64,000 bases of DNA from Anas platyrhynchos. Its lineage: Eukaryota > Chordata > Aves > Anseriformes > Anatidae. The translations under genes were made by a program, and so were the position numbers. Under the pieces are notes generated by a model, which worked only from the letters and a program-made list of their open reading frames with translations, made no database searches and was not told where the DNA came from. The DNA is taken from the NCBI RefSeq assembly GCF_047663525.1, contig NC_092602.1, forward strand, positions 9,421,501 to 9,485,500, written 5' to 3'. Positions within the stretch are counted from its first letter, which is position 1. The number at the start of each line of letters is the position of its first letter. Shown here in pieces: positions 52,327 through 64,000 of this stretch.

Positions 52327-52815
52327 CCTGCCTCACCAAGCGCACAGGGCCCCCAGGATGTGGCACCGCCAACCCCACACACCCGGGGCTGGGCGCGCTG
52401 CTCTGCCCATGGCCCTGTCCCTGTGTCCCACCCCCTGCCCAAGCTGGGCCCCCTGTTCCCACTCCACCACTGGGTCACCCCGAATCCTTGCTGACAGACG
52501 GAATTACTCCAGTAATTCCTGCCTGCCTCCAGGCAGCGCCATGGCTGAGCTTGTCCACGACACTGCGACCTGCCATGAAATGCATGAGGCAGACTCAAGA
52601 ATCCCAAAATACAGAGCAGATTTCCCAGAATGTGTGAAATAAAATACATTAGGAATGTTCCCCCTGCAGCAGAGCCCTGGCTGCAGGCAGCTCAGAGAGC
52701 GCAGCTTCCATTGCACCATGATTAAAGGTGAATTAAATGAAATTAATAAATGCTTCAGGCGGGCTCAGCTGCAAGTACCACCTGACCGAAATCGCCCGCT
52801 CACAGAGAAGAGAAA

Positions 52816-52823
52816 ATTTGCAT
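52816..52823 (+). promoter_or_regulatory. Octamer in candidate 3' enhancer
   Basis: ATTTGCAT in AGAAAATTTGCATGG, 4 kb downstream of C, with CAGCTG near 52768 and 52856, CACCTG near 52780 and an AT-rich TTAAAAATATTTG (MEF2-like) near 53013. No V or TATA-like box is close, so it is not a V promoter copy. Confidence 0.5.
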
Positions 52824-53059
52824 GGCAGTGGCAAAACAGCAACCGCCCGCTGTACAGCTGGGCAGCCCGAGCAGCCCTGCCACTGGGATGTTTTTTTCTG
52901 GAGCCACGCACTCAGCCCGCGCGGAGGTAAATAGCAACAAATAGAAACTGCATGGCTTGTCCAGGTCATAAACAAGCTGAGCCAACTCAAAAATAAACAC
53001 CTCTGAGATGCTTAAAAATATTTGTCATTTCAAGTTTAGCGTGTTAATAAAGTAAAACT

Positions 53060-54235
53060 CCCAACAGAGCTATGCACCTGTTCTGGAAAGGAAGCAAACA
53101 CTTGTTTTCTGCCGGCGTTTACTGTAAAAAGCCGCGTTTCCTGATGCAGGTGCGCCAACAAAGCCATCTCTTGATGTCCTGAAAACAGCTTGTCTGAAAA
53201 ATGAACGTGAGTTGAGCTTCATCGCTGTTTAAGACTCCCATGAGCGGGTTTGTAGCTTTCTGTTGGGACACATCGGGAGCAGGCACGGTGCTGGGGTTGG
53301 GGAGGTGGCGGCGGGGAGGCAGGAGCGGGGCCGGGCCCAGCGGGTGTGCGATGTGTGCGGCGATGTGCTCCGCCAGCCACCACGTCCCTGCCCCAGGCCC
53401 CCGGGCATGAGCAAGGTGCTTGTTTCACTGAGCCGTTTGGGGAAGTTTTTAAGCCAAATGCTGATTTTTCTCCCCACTTTGACAGCCTGACAGGGCCAGA
53501 GCTGTGGCATGGGGGGGAACTCACGGGAGGTGATGGGGACACTGTATGCATCCCAGGGCTGGATCCTGCACCCCACAAAGTGCTGCCCCTGCCAGCACAC
53601 CCCATCCCCGGACAGACAGACGGCCTTTCCCCAGCCCCCTGCAGCCTCCCTGGGCCAAGTGTTGTTTTTTAAGTGTTTCTGCCATGTTTTTCAGCATTTT
53701 TAGAAGGGCACCTCGGGCTGGCCATCGCATGTACGTGCAGCTGCACTTCACCAGCCCCACAGCTGGGCCCGCGCTCCCCCCTGGCCAGATGTGCTGACCG
53801 CAGCCACGGGGCTCAGGGGCAGCACTTTATCTTGCTAAAAATTGCATCCTGGCCGAAAACAAGTGGCCACTTTGGCCAAACACCAGCTGGCGGCCAGGAA
53901 TAGCCGTGGCCACGGCACGCTCGGCTTCCTCGGAACAAACTTTCCAGCACGTGGCACCGCGAGCGCCGCTGCCTGGCATGGCAGCCAGCAGGGCCAGGAG
54001 CAGGAGAAGCTCATTTTGGGCTCCATTTTGGCAATGGCTCAGAGAGGGGGTTTGCAGGCAGCTCCCCAGTGATGGTGACTGGGGTTTGGGAAAATGGGGG
54101 GTGAAGAGTTTTTGCCCCCCGACTCCAGAGCAGGCTCTGGTCTCATTTCGCTGCAGGGCACTGGGGGCATGTCAGTGCAGCAGTTTGTAGAAACACCTCC
54201 AACACTGCAAATGCTGCAAAGTGCAGTGGTAAGAC
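53060..54235. other. Intergenic, no gene recognised
   Basis: No exon with recognisable protein homology, and no repeat apart from simple-sequence patches. Confidence 0.5.
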
Positions 54236-54490
54236 AAGGAGTAATGGCCTTAAATTAAAAGAGAGTAGGTTTAGGTTAGATACCAGGAAGGAATTGTTCA
54301 CTCAGTGGCGGTGAGGCTCTGCACCAGGCTGCCCAGAGAAGCTGTGGCTGCCCCTTCCCTGAAGAGCCCAAGGCCAGGCTGGACGGGCCTTTGGGACACC
54401 CGGTGTGGTGGGAGGCGGTGTGCCCATGGCAGGGGGCTGGGGCCAGATGAGCGTTAAGGTCCCTTCCCACCCAAACCATGAGGTGATTCT
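54236..54490 (+). mobile_element. CR1 LINE 3' end, forward
   Basis: CR1 3' end (TTAAATTAAAAGAGAGTAGG to CCAAACCATGAGGTGATTCT). The downstream part is close to the CR1 ends in the V array, but the flanks are unrelated. Confidence 0.8.
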
Positions 54491-54562
54491 AAAACTGGGC
54501 CATGAAAGTGCCCATCCTGCAGCCATGTTGAACACAGGCTGAACCATGGATGCAGTGAAATT

Positions 54563-54590
54563 GTGTGTGTGTGTCTGTGTGTGTGTGTGT

Positions 54591-54622
<32 letters not shown>

Positions 54623-54625
54623 CTG
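54563..54625. repeat. (GT)n microsatellite
   Basis: TGTGTG repeats broken by occasional TCTG. Confidence 0.9.
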
Positions 54626-55670
54626 AGGGGGGCTCACATGGCCAGAGGGCTTTGTGCCGCACTCCCCAGAGCCACCCGGTGCCACTGTGGCCACAGAGGC
54701 TGGTCCCCTCCAGCCACAGGCCAGCAGTGCTCCTGCTGGGCCCAGGGCCGCTCTGTGCCACGCTGCTGCACAGTGCCCCACAGTTTCCTGGGGCCTCTGC
54801 TGTGCCCAGCCACACACAATGGGCTTCCTGCACTGCTCCTGGCCCTGTCCCCCTCCCCAGGCTCACCCACGGGCATGTTCAAAGCCCCTTAGTGTGGGGA
54901 CACCACAGGGCACAGGGGACGCTGCCCTAGGGCAAGGTGGCAGGGACCAGCCTGCAGCCCCCACACCGGCCGTGGCTCGCCAAGGTCAGGCACACAGGGA
55001 CGAGCGTGGCCCCACACATGCCGGCTGGCCCCGGCCCCAGCCGCCCTCTCACCCCCTGCACAGGGGTCTGTGGCTGCCAGGGGTCCCCTGGGCTCCCTGG
55101 ATCTGCAGCGCACCCACACCCCAGCCCTGGCTGGCTCCGCGCAGGCCTGCAGCACCGTTTTCCCCCCAGAAATGAAGAAAAGCCCAGGCAGCCCCCCTCT
55201 GCTGCTAGCAGGGCCTGTGCTCTTACTCCCATAACTTCAAATGAGGCTGGAAGGGCCTGGAGCATCAGCAGGGTAAGGATGGGTCACCGCTCTGTGTGGC
55301 TCTGCCCCGAGGCGCAGGCAGGGCAGAGCAGGCACAGCTGCAGCAGTTTCTGCTGGCCTAAAATTAGCTTCTGGGAAAGGGCCACAAATTCCCCGTGCTG
55401 CACCCCGTGGGGCTGAGATGTGCCACGTCCCCATGACAGGGCCCGGGGGAAGGCAACGTGGCCACGTCTGCACATACAGCGACCACAGGGACACGTGCTG
55501 GGCCAGGATTCGGCCCCTGGGGCTCACGGTAGAGCCGTGCACCATCACAGAGCCAGCCTGGCCCCATCCTGCTGCCCCCAGCTCCCTGCAGCCCCCCGTG
55601 CCACGTACCCATCACCATCACCACTGAAGGGACACGGAGCCGGAGGCAGTGACGGGGCCGGGAGCTCGCC

Positions 55671-55676
55671 TTTATT
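55671..55676 (-). terminator. Poly(A) signal of carbonic anhydrase gene
   Basis: AATAAA on the - strand, 211 bases after the stop codon. Between them lies an A-rich run (- strand) at about 55777-55803. Confidence 0.75.
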
Positions 55677-55886
55677 CCAGCCCCAACAGGCCCCATAGCC
55701 CCGCAACAGGGTGGCTGAGCCCCACGTCCACACCAGCCAGGGCCGCAGCACCCTGGCCCAGCTGCTGCCCCGAAGTGCTTTTTTTTTTTTTTTTTCTTTT
55801 TTCCCCATTTCCTATGAATCAGATGTTGCCTTGCTTCTTTGCAAAGGTTTTGGGGGCCAGGAGGCGACGGGCGGGGGTGCCGGACC

Positions 55887-58800
55887 CTATGGGGATGGAG
55901 AGAGGGGGCTGAGCAGGGCCAGCAGGAGCAGCGGGGACAGGAGGTGGCCGGGGCAGCCGCGGCTGGAGGTGGCGTCCCTGGAGGCGAAGACCTTGCGGCT
56001 GTGGAGCGGCTGCGGCGGGCGGTAGTTGTTGGTCATCTTCAGGGGCACGGCGCCCGAGACTGGGAAGTAGACGGTGTTCACAAACGCCCGCAGCTGCCGG
56101 GGGGAGAGGCGTGGGGTTGGGAGCCGTGCCACTGCGTGTCCCAACCCTGGGGCACGCGTGGCTCAAACACGGGGCCAAGTGAATTCATCCACCCACCCCG
56201 CTCAGCTCCCCCAGCCCCACAGCCCAGCCCAGTGCCCCAGGAGCAGACACCCCCTTTACCTCCCCCATGCTATTGTTCAGGTGTAAGGAAACGCACAAGG
56301 AGCAGGTTGCTCACGGCACGGCTTTTGGCCACCTGAGGCTCTCCAGCCCCACGGCAGGGCCGCCCACGCTACCTGCGCCCAGCCGATGTCCACAGGCTCC
56401 TCGAACACGGTCCAGACGACGGCCTCGCTGCAGTCGGGGGTGGTGAGGGAGCCCTGGTAGCGGTAGTACCGGGAGAGCCGGCTGACGCGTGGCAGCAGCG
56501 TGCTCAGGCGGAAGGTGGAGGCCAGGTCCACAGATTGCCCTGCGTGGTGAGACGCGGGCACTCAGCCCACACCAGGACAGGGGACAGCAGGGCCACCCCC
56601 ATCCGCTGCCCCACAACCCCCCCATTGCCACCAGCCCACCCCCAGGCCTCTCCCCTCCTGCTTGTGCCCCGGGGCAGGAGCACGAGGGTGCCTCACCAGC
56701 ATGGGAGATGTTCCTCAGGCCGCTGACGATGGTGTTGTAGTTGGGGTTTGGGGCTTCAGAGACCTGCAATGCAAGAGCAAGCAGCTCAGGTGGGCAGAGC
56801 CCATCCCGCAGCCTGGCAGTGGGGTGGAGGAGTTTGCAGCGAGGCCCCTGCTTTATACGATGTCGGGGGGCTCTCAGGCAGGGATCGCCCAGAGCCGGCA
56901 TTTCCCAAGGAGCCTTTGGGAACATATACGGGTCCTCTGGGGACATTTGCCCCCTGGTCGCAGCAGTGCTCTGCTTGAACCCACGGGTGCTGGAGGGCAC
57001 CAACCCCATGAGCCACCACCAGCCTACCTGGAAGAAGCAGCCCAGGACGGCCAGCCCGCTCGGGTGCCCCTTGGCCTCCCCCAGGGTGCGGTACTTGGCG
57101 TTGATGTGGACGATGTGCAGCTGGGGAAAGACAGAGGGGCTGAGCGTGGGCACCCAGCCGAGCCCCTACCTCACCCTGACCTCGCCAGGCACTGGGTTGG
57201 GAGAGCAACATGCCAGGGGCAGAGGAGGGAAAGGGGATGCACAGCCCGTGTGCCCGAGCATCTGCTCCAGCCGCAGTGAGTCAGTTTTGCTCTACTCTGA
57301 CAGACCATAAATACCTTACAGGCACAGAGGCTCGTTTGTCCAGGAGCATCCCAAGGTGTTTGGTGGAGCCGCGCTCACACCCGCCCTCCCTCCCTTCCCC
57401 GACTTGAGACACGATCCCTTCGGGCACCGGGGCTGCTCCCCGCCTACCTCCATGGGGAGCTGGTGCCCGTCCAGGGTGTGCTCGGAGCCGTTCCCGGCCG
57501 GGCTGCCCCAGTGGAAGTGGAGCTGCAGCGCGCGGTACCGGCCGGGGAGGCCCCCGCCGCTGATGGCGATGTGCTCGGAGGCCGGCTCACCCTCCAGGCT
57601 CAGCATCACTGCAAGGGACGGGATAGGGACAGGGCTGGCCCCGCGGGGACACCGGAGAGCTGCAGCACCAGCAGGGGGCTGAGCCCATCGCGGGGGCAGA
57701 GCACCCACCCGTGTGCCCGTTGTTCACCAGCCTCCACTTGCCCGGGGGGGCCTGGTCGTAGCCCTCGAAGACGATGTCCCCAAGGCCGCTGTCCCTCTGC
57801 AGCCGGCGCCTGTCGATGTTCACCGGGGACTGCTTGCTGCCGCCGCACGTGGCCTTCAGCTCCTTCCAGTGGCTGGGGCCTGCGGGGGGGCACGGCCGTG
57901 TGAGCCACCTCCACCCCCAGGGGGACACAAGGATGAGGGTGGCCAGGCCCCCAGCTGGCCCCGCAGTCTCCATCCCTTCTCTCATTACCCTGAGGAGGTT
58001 TTTGGCTGGAAATCTTGGGAGCTGCAGCCCCCCCGTGCTGCCCACCCCGCAGGTTCCCCATTACCCGCTGCCACCATTAAGGAGCAGTCCCCGCAGCCCT
58101 GCCGGGACATGTGGCCGGCTTTGTGCAGCCCTGGCTGCCCCCTGCCAGCCCCGCTCCTCAGCCAAAACCAGCCCTGGCCGCTGCCCGCCTTGGTTGAATT
58201 GTTGTGAAGTCAAATCTCTGCGGGGCAGCAACAAGCAGAGCCCGGCCGCTCGCACTCCTGGACACGGCTGACCTGCTGCGGTGGCCGGGCATGGTGCACG
58301 TGCACCCGAGGGCTATAAAGCAGCTGGGCTGTAACAGCTGATTAAATGCTCCTTGAGCCTTAATTAACCTTTTACAAGCTATTTGTGTGCTTCCAAACAA
58401 TGTGCCCCCAGGCGTACCGAGGGCAGGTGCCTCTCAAGGCAGGGAGGGCACCAAAACAGAGCCGTGCCCTTGTGCCCGGGCTGTCCCCACTCACCACATT
58501 TGGGGTCCTGCGAGTCGTAGCACCACTGCCCTGCGGGAGAGAGCACGGGTCAGGGGGGCCACAGGGGCACCCCAAAACCCCTCTTGTTGCAGAGAAACCC
58601 CCCTCAGCCACCTGAGCCCCACCATTACTGCACGCTCACCCCCTCTCTGCCTTCCCAGGCAGCTCTGTGCGATTTGGGTCACCCCCTGGGGGTGGCCGGG
58701 CCCCATCTCCGCAGCCCCAGCCCGAGGGGGGAGGCAGTCACAGGGGGCTGCAGCACCCTCGGTGCCCCCGTGGCTGGTCAGGCAGCAGGAGGTGGCTGCA

Positions 58801-59907
58801 GCACGCAGGGGTGGCCGTGGGCAGGTCTGCACCCACGCCGCGGGGACAACGCTCGCCCCATCGCCTGGAGCATCCTCATCCAGAGCCGCTTCCCTCCCAC
58901 CAGCGCTGCTGTCAGCGCTCGGAGGCAGGCGGCATGGGGACTCGCTCCACGCTGGGCTTCGGTGCGGCAGGGAAGCGGGAACACCGTGGAGCTGGAGCTC
59001 CCAGGGCTGCAGGCTCTGCTCCCATCACAGTCCCACCCACCGGCCCCAAATCCCTGCGTGACAGAACAGCCCCCCCGGCACCGCACGTCCCCGAGGGACT
59101 GGCTGCAGGGTGCGGATGCTGTGCCGGGGGAGCAGTGGCACAGCGCAGCCCCCGGCCTCGGCCCTTCGCAGCCACCCGTGGGGATGGGCCAGGCAAGCAG
59201 CCCCCGCTGAGCCCTTCCTGCACCACCTGTACTGCTGACAGCCCGGCCTGCGGCTCCGCGTCCACATCCCTGCTGCACAGCAGCCTCAGAGGGTTGGGAG
59301 CGGGATGGTGCCAGACTCGGACTGTCCCCAGGACAGGGATTTGGGGCTTTCCTCCCCATGCAGTGGGAGCTGAGCTCCTCGGGATCCCTCAGAGCCGCAG
59401 CATGCTGCCCTTGCCCCACCACAAGCATCCCCTGGCAGAAGCCAGATGAGCGCCTGCTGCTGCCGGTGTCATCCCAAAGCAGGGTGCCCGCATGCCCTAG
59501 CCCAGCACAGAAGCCCCAGGCTACTTGGAGGTTTCACCCACGGTGACATTCCCTGGGTTGCATCCCAAATCCCGAGTTCCTGAATGCCCACCCGACCCGA
59601 TCAGCACCCACCCAGCCACCTCCTGCCAGGGCCAACACCTCCCCAACCCGGTGGCACAGCGGGGACAGGGATATCCTGCAGGGATGGGGCAGGACCAGGT
59701 CCCCCAGTCCCGAGCTTTCTGGACCCGTATCCACTCCCTGACAGGTGGAAGGGGAACAAACCGCTGGCACCCGCGCCCCACGCCCGTCCCTCCAGCCACC
59801 CCAGGCACCAGCAGCGCAGCGGGCAGGCAGCGCATCTCACCTCCCGCGGCTGCTCGGATGACAAGAGGCAAAGTCACAAAAGTTATCCCCAGCCCCTGCG
59901 GCCCCAT
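55887..59907 (-). CDS. CA15: Carbonic anhydrase 15-like, GPI-anchored type
   Basis: Eight exons with GT/AG borders join in frame: 59907-59841, 58530-58495, 57879-57709, 57608-57448, 57120-57028, 56763-56697, 56539-56373, 56093-55887, giving 322 aa. Residues 1-22 form a signal peptide (start [15 protein letters not shown]). The mature start [12 protein letters not shown] matches CA4/CA15. The α-CA domain has proton-shuttle His90 (NNGHT), zinc ligands His122 and His124 (LQLHFHWG) and His147 (LHIVHIN), Glu134 and Thr231 (SLTTP), so it should be active in CO2 hydration at the cell surface. NGS (131) and NIS are possible N-glycosylation sites. The hydrophobic tail [18 protein letters not shown] fits a GPI-anchor signal. 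CA15 rather than CA4 is chosen for the [15 protein letters not shown] start. Exon 1 is the least certain. Confidence 0.88.
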
Positions 59908-60059
59908 GCCAGCAGCAGGGCCGTGCCGGCCACCCCGCCGTGATGCCCCGTCCTCCTCCGCAGTGCGCCCGGGCGGGCGGCAGGGCTGGGGCGGGATGCA
60001 GCGCTGCCAGCCCCGGAGAAATCCTCAGCTCCAGCCTGAGCACTGCTGTTAAATATTCA

Positions 60060-63000
60060 TCACAAGGGCTGAGTTTTTAACTCCTCGCCTGCTAGGAGGG
60101 AGCAGGGAGCGCCCGGCCCCCAGCCAGCCCCTGCGCGCAGTGCCAGGCCCCTGCCCAGGCTGGCACGCGTGGGCAGCCAGGAGCAGCAGGGCAGCGGCAG
60201 CCTCCCAAAGCCCTGGGGCTGCACTGAGCTGCCCGGCCTGCTGCCCTCCTGGGGGCCAAGAGGGTGGCAGGGGTGTCACAGGCATCCCATCCCCTTAGGG
60301 ATGCTCTCCATCCCTAAAGTGGGGGCTTGCAGCATCCCCACTGCACCCCCAGCCCTGTGCAGGGCCACAGACAGGCTCCTGCAGGACCATCGGTATTCAG
60401 GGAGGGTTGGGGCTGCCCCATCCTCTCCCCACTCCTTGCATGCACACACACACTTGTGCAAAGGAGCTTGTGACAGCCTCTACCCCCAGCATGGCTCTGG
60501 AACCCACCAGGAGCTGCCTGCGGTGCTGCCCCCCTGCTAGGGGGCTCACGGTAGGAGCTGGGGCCAGGCAGGGCCGTGGGAACCCACGGGCCAAACCCAG
60601 CTCACCCCTGTGATACCTCAGCCAGGGCTGGTTTGGGAAGTGGCCACTTTCCTGAGTGGGGCCGTAGAGGCAGCACCTCACAGCCTGTGCCCCCAGAGCC
60701 CCCATGGGGGGGGAGGTCACGTCCCAGGGGAGCTCTCATCCCAACGAAAGAGTTATTCTCCTGCAGAGGGTAGGTAGGAAGGGGAGTGAACGTGCAGGAT
60801 TGTGGTGCTGTCACATTATCCTAAAATATCCCAGCTTTCTTCAGACAGCAGTGAAAAAGGAGGCCACAGGGCTCATCCCTCATCTCTTGCAGGTACTCAC
60901 GTCCTGGCTCAGAGCTCGGCGGTGCTGCCAGGATAAATAAACCTCGGCACCGACACAAGGGCCGCAGAAACAAGTGTCCTGCTGGTGGCTTGGCCGGGGA
61001 CTCACTGCAGCTCAGCTCTGCCACTTGCTGCAGGGACATCAAAGGCTGGGCTCACCTCTATGGGGCTCTTTGGGGCATGCTTGTCCCCCACCCCAGGCAG
61101 AGCCACTGCCCCACCATACCCAGTGTCACCCAGTGTCCCTCTTCCCCTGGCCATCACCGTGTCCGCAGCAGGGGGTGGCCGCCCTGCGCACTCCCTCCCC
61201 TCCATGCACCCACCCCGCCAATGGGCCTGGGGCTATTCCCCACCCTGGGGCATTCGCCAGGGCACAGTTTCTCTGGTGCTTATTTCTGGCAAGGCAGGCA
61301 GAAGCAGAGATGCTACCACAGAGGACACATGGCCAGGAGCACCATGCGGAGATGCCCAGCAGGGACGAGCCCCCTGTCCCATGATGGCCCCACAAGAAGA
61401 GGCCGTACCTGCTCCCACCCGTCCCAGTGCCCTCCCGCTGCACCAGGCTGGAGCAGCCTGCAGTTTCTATAGGAACCAGATCAAACCTTCCCGGAGCTGC
61501 TCTGTGCTTCCCAGCCTGCTGCTGCTGCTGCGATGGTGGCGGGGGGCTCACAGCTGAACCCTGCAGCTCCGCGCTGTCCTCACGGAGAGACCACGTCCAT
61601 CTCCCTGCCGCGCAGGAGCCAGCAGGAGGTGAGCTCCCGCTGGCATGCGTGCGCACCAGCATGAAGGGAGAGAGCCATTATAGGAAAAAAAAAAAAAAAG
61701 GCTCTGAAAAATAAAAATAGTTTCTGAAGCTGCAGCCATCGATCAGACGTGGGCACGGTGCCACCCTGCTGGGAACCCCCGCCACAGGCATCATCAGCGA
61801 GCGTTGCACCAACACGCGGCAGTGCCAAGAGCAGCTCCCGGCGGTGAATCCTGCGCTGAGCCCGGCCCGGGGACGTGGGGTGAGCAGGACAGCGGCAAGA
61901 CAAGGACTGGAGCAGGCAGAGCGGTGCTGCGTGGGTCAGGCAGCCCAGAGATGGGTGCTCAGAGCGTTGTGTGAGAGCAGCAGGGAGATGGAGCCCGAGC
62001 AGAATAAATACCCCGGTGGCTCCTGACTTTGCTCTGCTGTTGGCAGTGAGCTGGCGTGGCCAGAGAGCTGGGGCAGGGAGCGCAGCAGCACCCGGTGCCC
62101 GCACAAAGGCGGCAGTGTGGGCAGCAGCTGCGTGTGGCCCCATCGCCCCCCTGCACTGCCTGGCACCCCGGGGCCAAGCGCTGCATCTGCCTGTGGCACC
62201 GGCAGCGAATGCCACCTCGCCTCCTGTCACCCCAAAACTCTGCGGGCAGGGGATGGCGAGCGGTGGCACGGTGGCGGCAGTGACACCGTGTGCTGGCCGG
62301 TGTTCAGCAATGAGCGCATCCTGCGGCCACCGAGCCACCAGCAGAGCTCGGGCACAGCCCGGAGCATCCCGCAGACCCCTCGGCAGGCACCGAGCCCAGT
62401 GACCGAGCGTTTCCATGAGCTCAGCCCCAGCCCGGAGCCACATCACCGTCCCCTCGGCCAGGGCTGGACCATGCGCTAAGGGGCCACAGCTCCTTCCCCA
62501 GCCCCGAGAGCAGCTCCCTGGGGCCTTGCTGGGAGTGGGAGCTCCGTTCTTTGGTCACCTCCCCCAGCTAAAGGGGATTTGACCCCACACAGCCCTAGGA
62601 ATGGAGCCCAGTTTGGGGCTGGGATTTTGTTTCCAGCCCTGAGGAGGCCAGAAGGCCGCAGAGCGCTGCCACAGGGATGGGGGCACGCGGGCACCGGGGG
62701 GGCTGCAGGGCTCAGGGGATGGCAGGGGAAATCCGTGCTGCAGCAGCAGGCTCGCATCCCTAAAGGCACACAACAGCTTAAAGGGACTTATTTTTCCACC
62801 AAGGCCTCTCGGGCACGGCCCTGCCGCCAGGCGGCCCCGTGAGGGCGGTGAGGGGCCTGCAGGGACAGGGACAGGGCCCGGGCCCTGCGGCTCGCTCCTG
62901 CCCCCTGCTGCCCACACGAAGCCCCCTGCCAAAGCCCCGCCGCTGCCCCAAGGCTGCTCCGGGCCCCCCGAGGCTCCCCCTGCACAGGATGAAGGCCGGA

Positions 63001-63640
63001 GCTCGCCCAGCAGCAGGGCCAGGCCCGGGGCACGGCCCCAACCTTCCCTTTGGAAGCTTCAGGACAAAGGGGCGCTTTAGAATAGCTCGAGGTTGGGACA
63101 GGGGAGCTCCCATCTGGCTTTTCTGTCAGTGACACACAACTTGTGACAAGAGATCAGTGCTGACAAGGGGCTCTGGCTGCCCTGGGTATGTAGCTGTGAT
63201 CCCTGCTGGTTAAACACCAGTCCCCAGGCAGGATCAGGCACCGAATGCTGCCCGAGGGCCCGGCTGCTCCATGCAGGCCATGGCGAGCTGCAGGGCTCAG
63301 CTCCCTCCTGTCCCACCCACCGCTGCCTTGTGCCGCTCCTGCCTCGCTTCTGCTCCTTCCACAGGCTCCCAGCAGCTCCATGAGGGCAGCAGGAAGGGGC
63401 TGCACCTCACCTTAGAGGTTATCAACACCAGACTTTCTTCAAGTTACATTATTACAGGTAAACATCGCTGGTATTTGTACACAGACATGTCTACAGCCAC
63501 CTTGTTTGAAACCAAACAAGTCTACTGATCTTCTGGCAAGGTCACGGTCTGGAAGTGCACCTAAGGCTTCCTTCACGCTGCTGAAGAACCACACCAGGGC
63601 AAGAAATCAGGAGACAGCGAAACGGACCGTTTGTCTTACA
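60060..63640. other. Intergenic, no gene recognised
   Basis: GC-rich sequence upstream of the carbonic anhydrase gene. Many overlapping ORFs of Pro/Ala/Gly/Arg-rich composition occur on both strands, none with a recognisable domain. An A-run lies at 61685-61700. A - strand AATATTTAA near 60050 lies ~145 bases upstream of the carbonic anhydrase ATG and could be its TATA-like box, but this is weak. Confidence 0.5.
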
Positions 63641-63648
63641 GAACACAA

Positions 63649-64000
63649 TTTATTTGGCATTTGGATGAAATGTTTCTCACAGCATCTTGAGAAAAAGAAA
63701 GATTAGTGCCAACCCCAAAGAAAGAAGTTAAAACAAAAAAACAGTGTCACAGGGACTGAATTATCATAGTATCAAATTTAAATTCTACATGGTATTTCAC
63801 AGAATATCAAAATCTTTTATACACTGCCACAGTTAAATCCAGTCACAAACCAACTACACAGGAGAAGCCTGCAAATGCAGCGTTGGCTAAAATTATTTTC
63901 CAAGAGAAGGTAAAAAGCAGTGTCTCATTCTCTCTCTCAGCCTCCCAGGCATACACAAGTCTGACATTCAGATTACAGTGCAGCATGGCCATGCACGCAG
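63649..64000 (-). other. Possible 3' UTR of an off-window - strand gene
   Basis: AATAAA on the - strand (63649-63654) closes a ~350-base AT-rich, non-repetitive block that runs to the window edge and looks like a mammal- or bird-type 3' UTR. The gene itself is outside the window and not identified. Confidence 0.4.

Noticed and set aside
54565-54930. ORFs in the GT microsatellite (MCVCVCV...)
   Set aside because: Simple-repeat translation only.
56311-57153. Single 280-codon - strand ORF across several carbonic anhydrase exons
   Set aside because: It reads through introns. The spliced exon model restores the CA family sequence, and the intronic parts have no homology.
1-64000. A kappa locus, VpreB or heavy-chain elements
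   Set aside because: V exons are of λ type ([14 protein letters not shown]), V RSS spacers are 23 and J spacer 12, and no second V family or heavy-chain constant exon is seen.

Overview
This window is a bird immunoglobulin lambda light-chain (IGL) locus. V, J and C segments all lie on the + strand, and a carbonic anhydrase 15-like gene faces them tail-to-tail on the - strand. The bird assignment rests on the Vλ/Jλ/Cλ sequences, which resemble chicken IGL as I know it, on abundant CR1 LINE fragments, and on LTRs of the avian ERVL type. The ERVL-type LTR at 33.5 kb makes me lean towards a neoavian bird, but I cannot name the species.

Region 1 (1-44.2 kb) is the V array. I count 12 V genes that look complete. 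Each has an octamer ATTTGCAT, a TTTAAGA box exactly 37 nt downstream, a start codon exactly 107 nt downstream of the octamer, a 46-nt leader exon ([16 protein letters not shown]), a short intron, an open V exon with both disulfide cysteines and the core tryptophan, and a 23-spacer recombination signal (RSS). Their leader ATGs are at 3767, 9807, 13128, 15187, 17974, 23637, 27489, 29548, 32824, 36586, 40461 and 43650. Another 21 V copies are pseudogenes: leaderless, truncated, stopped, frameshifted or split. All V copies face the same way as J-C. Much of the spacing is built from repeated cassettes. One type of 5' flank ('class 1', five copies) has no CR1. The other ('class 2', seven copies) follows a 5'-truncated V, an ERV LTR and CR1 pieces, and carries a GTAGTACCC minisatellite.

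Region 2 (44.2-49.1 kb) holds a single J (12-spacer RSS, exon 46705-46742) and a single C exon (48538-48857, AATAAA at 49030). The J-C intron contains a cluster of short inverted repeats and a long AT-rich microsatellite. V segments with 23-RSS can join J with 12-RSS, J splices to C, and the many pseudogenes are plausible gene-conversion donors, as in chicken.

Region 3 (49.1-55.6 kb) has no intact gene. It contains what looks like a relic second J region near 49.98 kb and a candidate 3' lambda enhancer (a GGAACTGAAA Ets/IRF composite at 52080 and an octamer at 52816).

Region 4 (55.7-59.9 kb, - strand) is an eight-exon, GPI-anchor-type carbonic anhydrase close to CA15, predicted 322 aa, with zinc-binding and proton-shuttle residues present. 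Region 5 (60-64 kb) has no recognisable coding exon. The last ~350 bases look like the 3' end of another - strand transcript.
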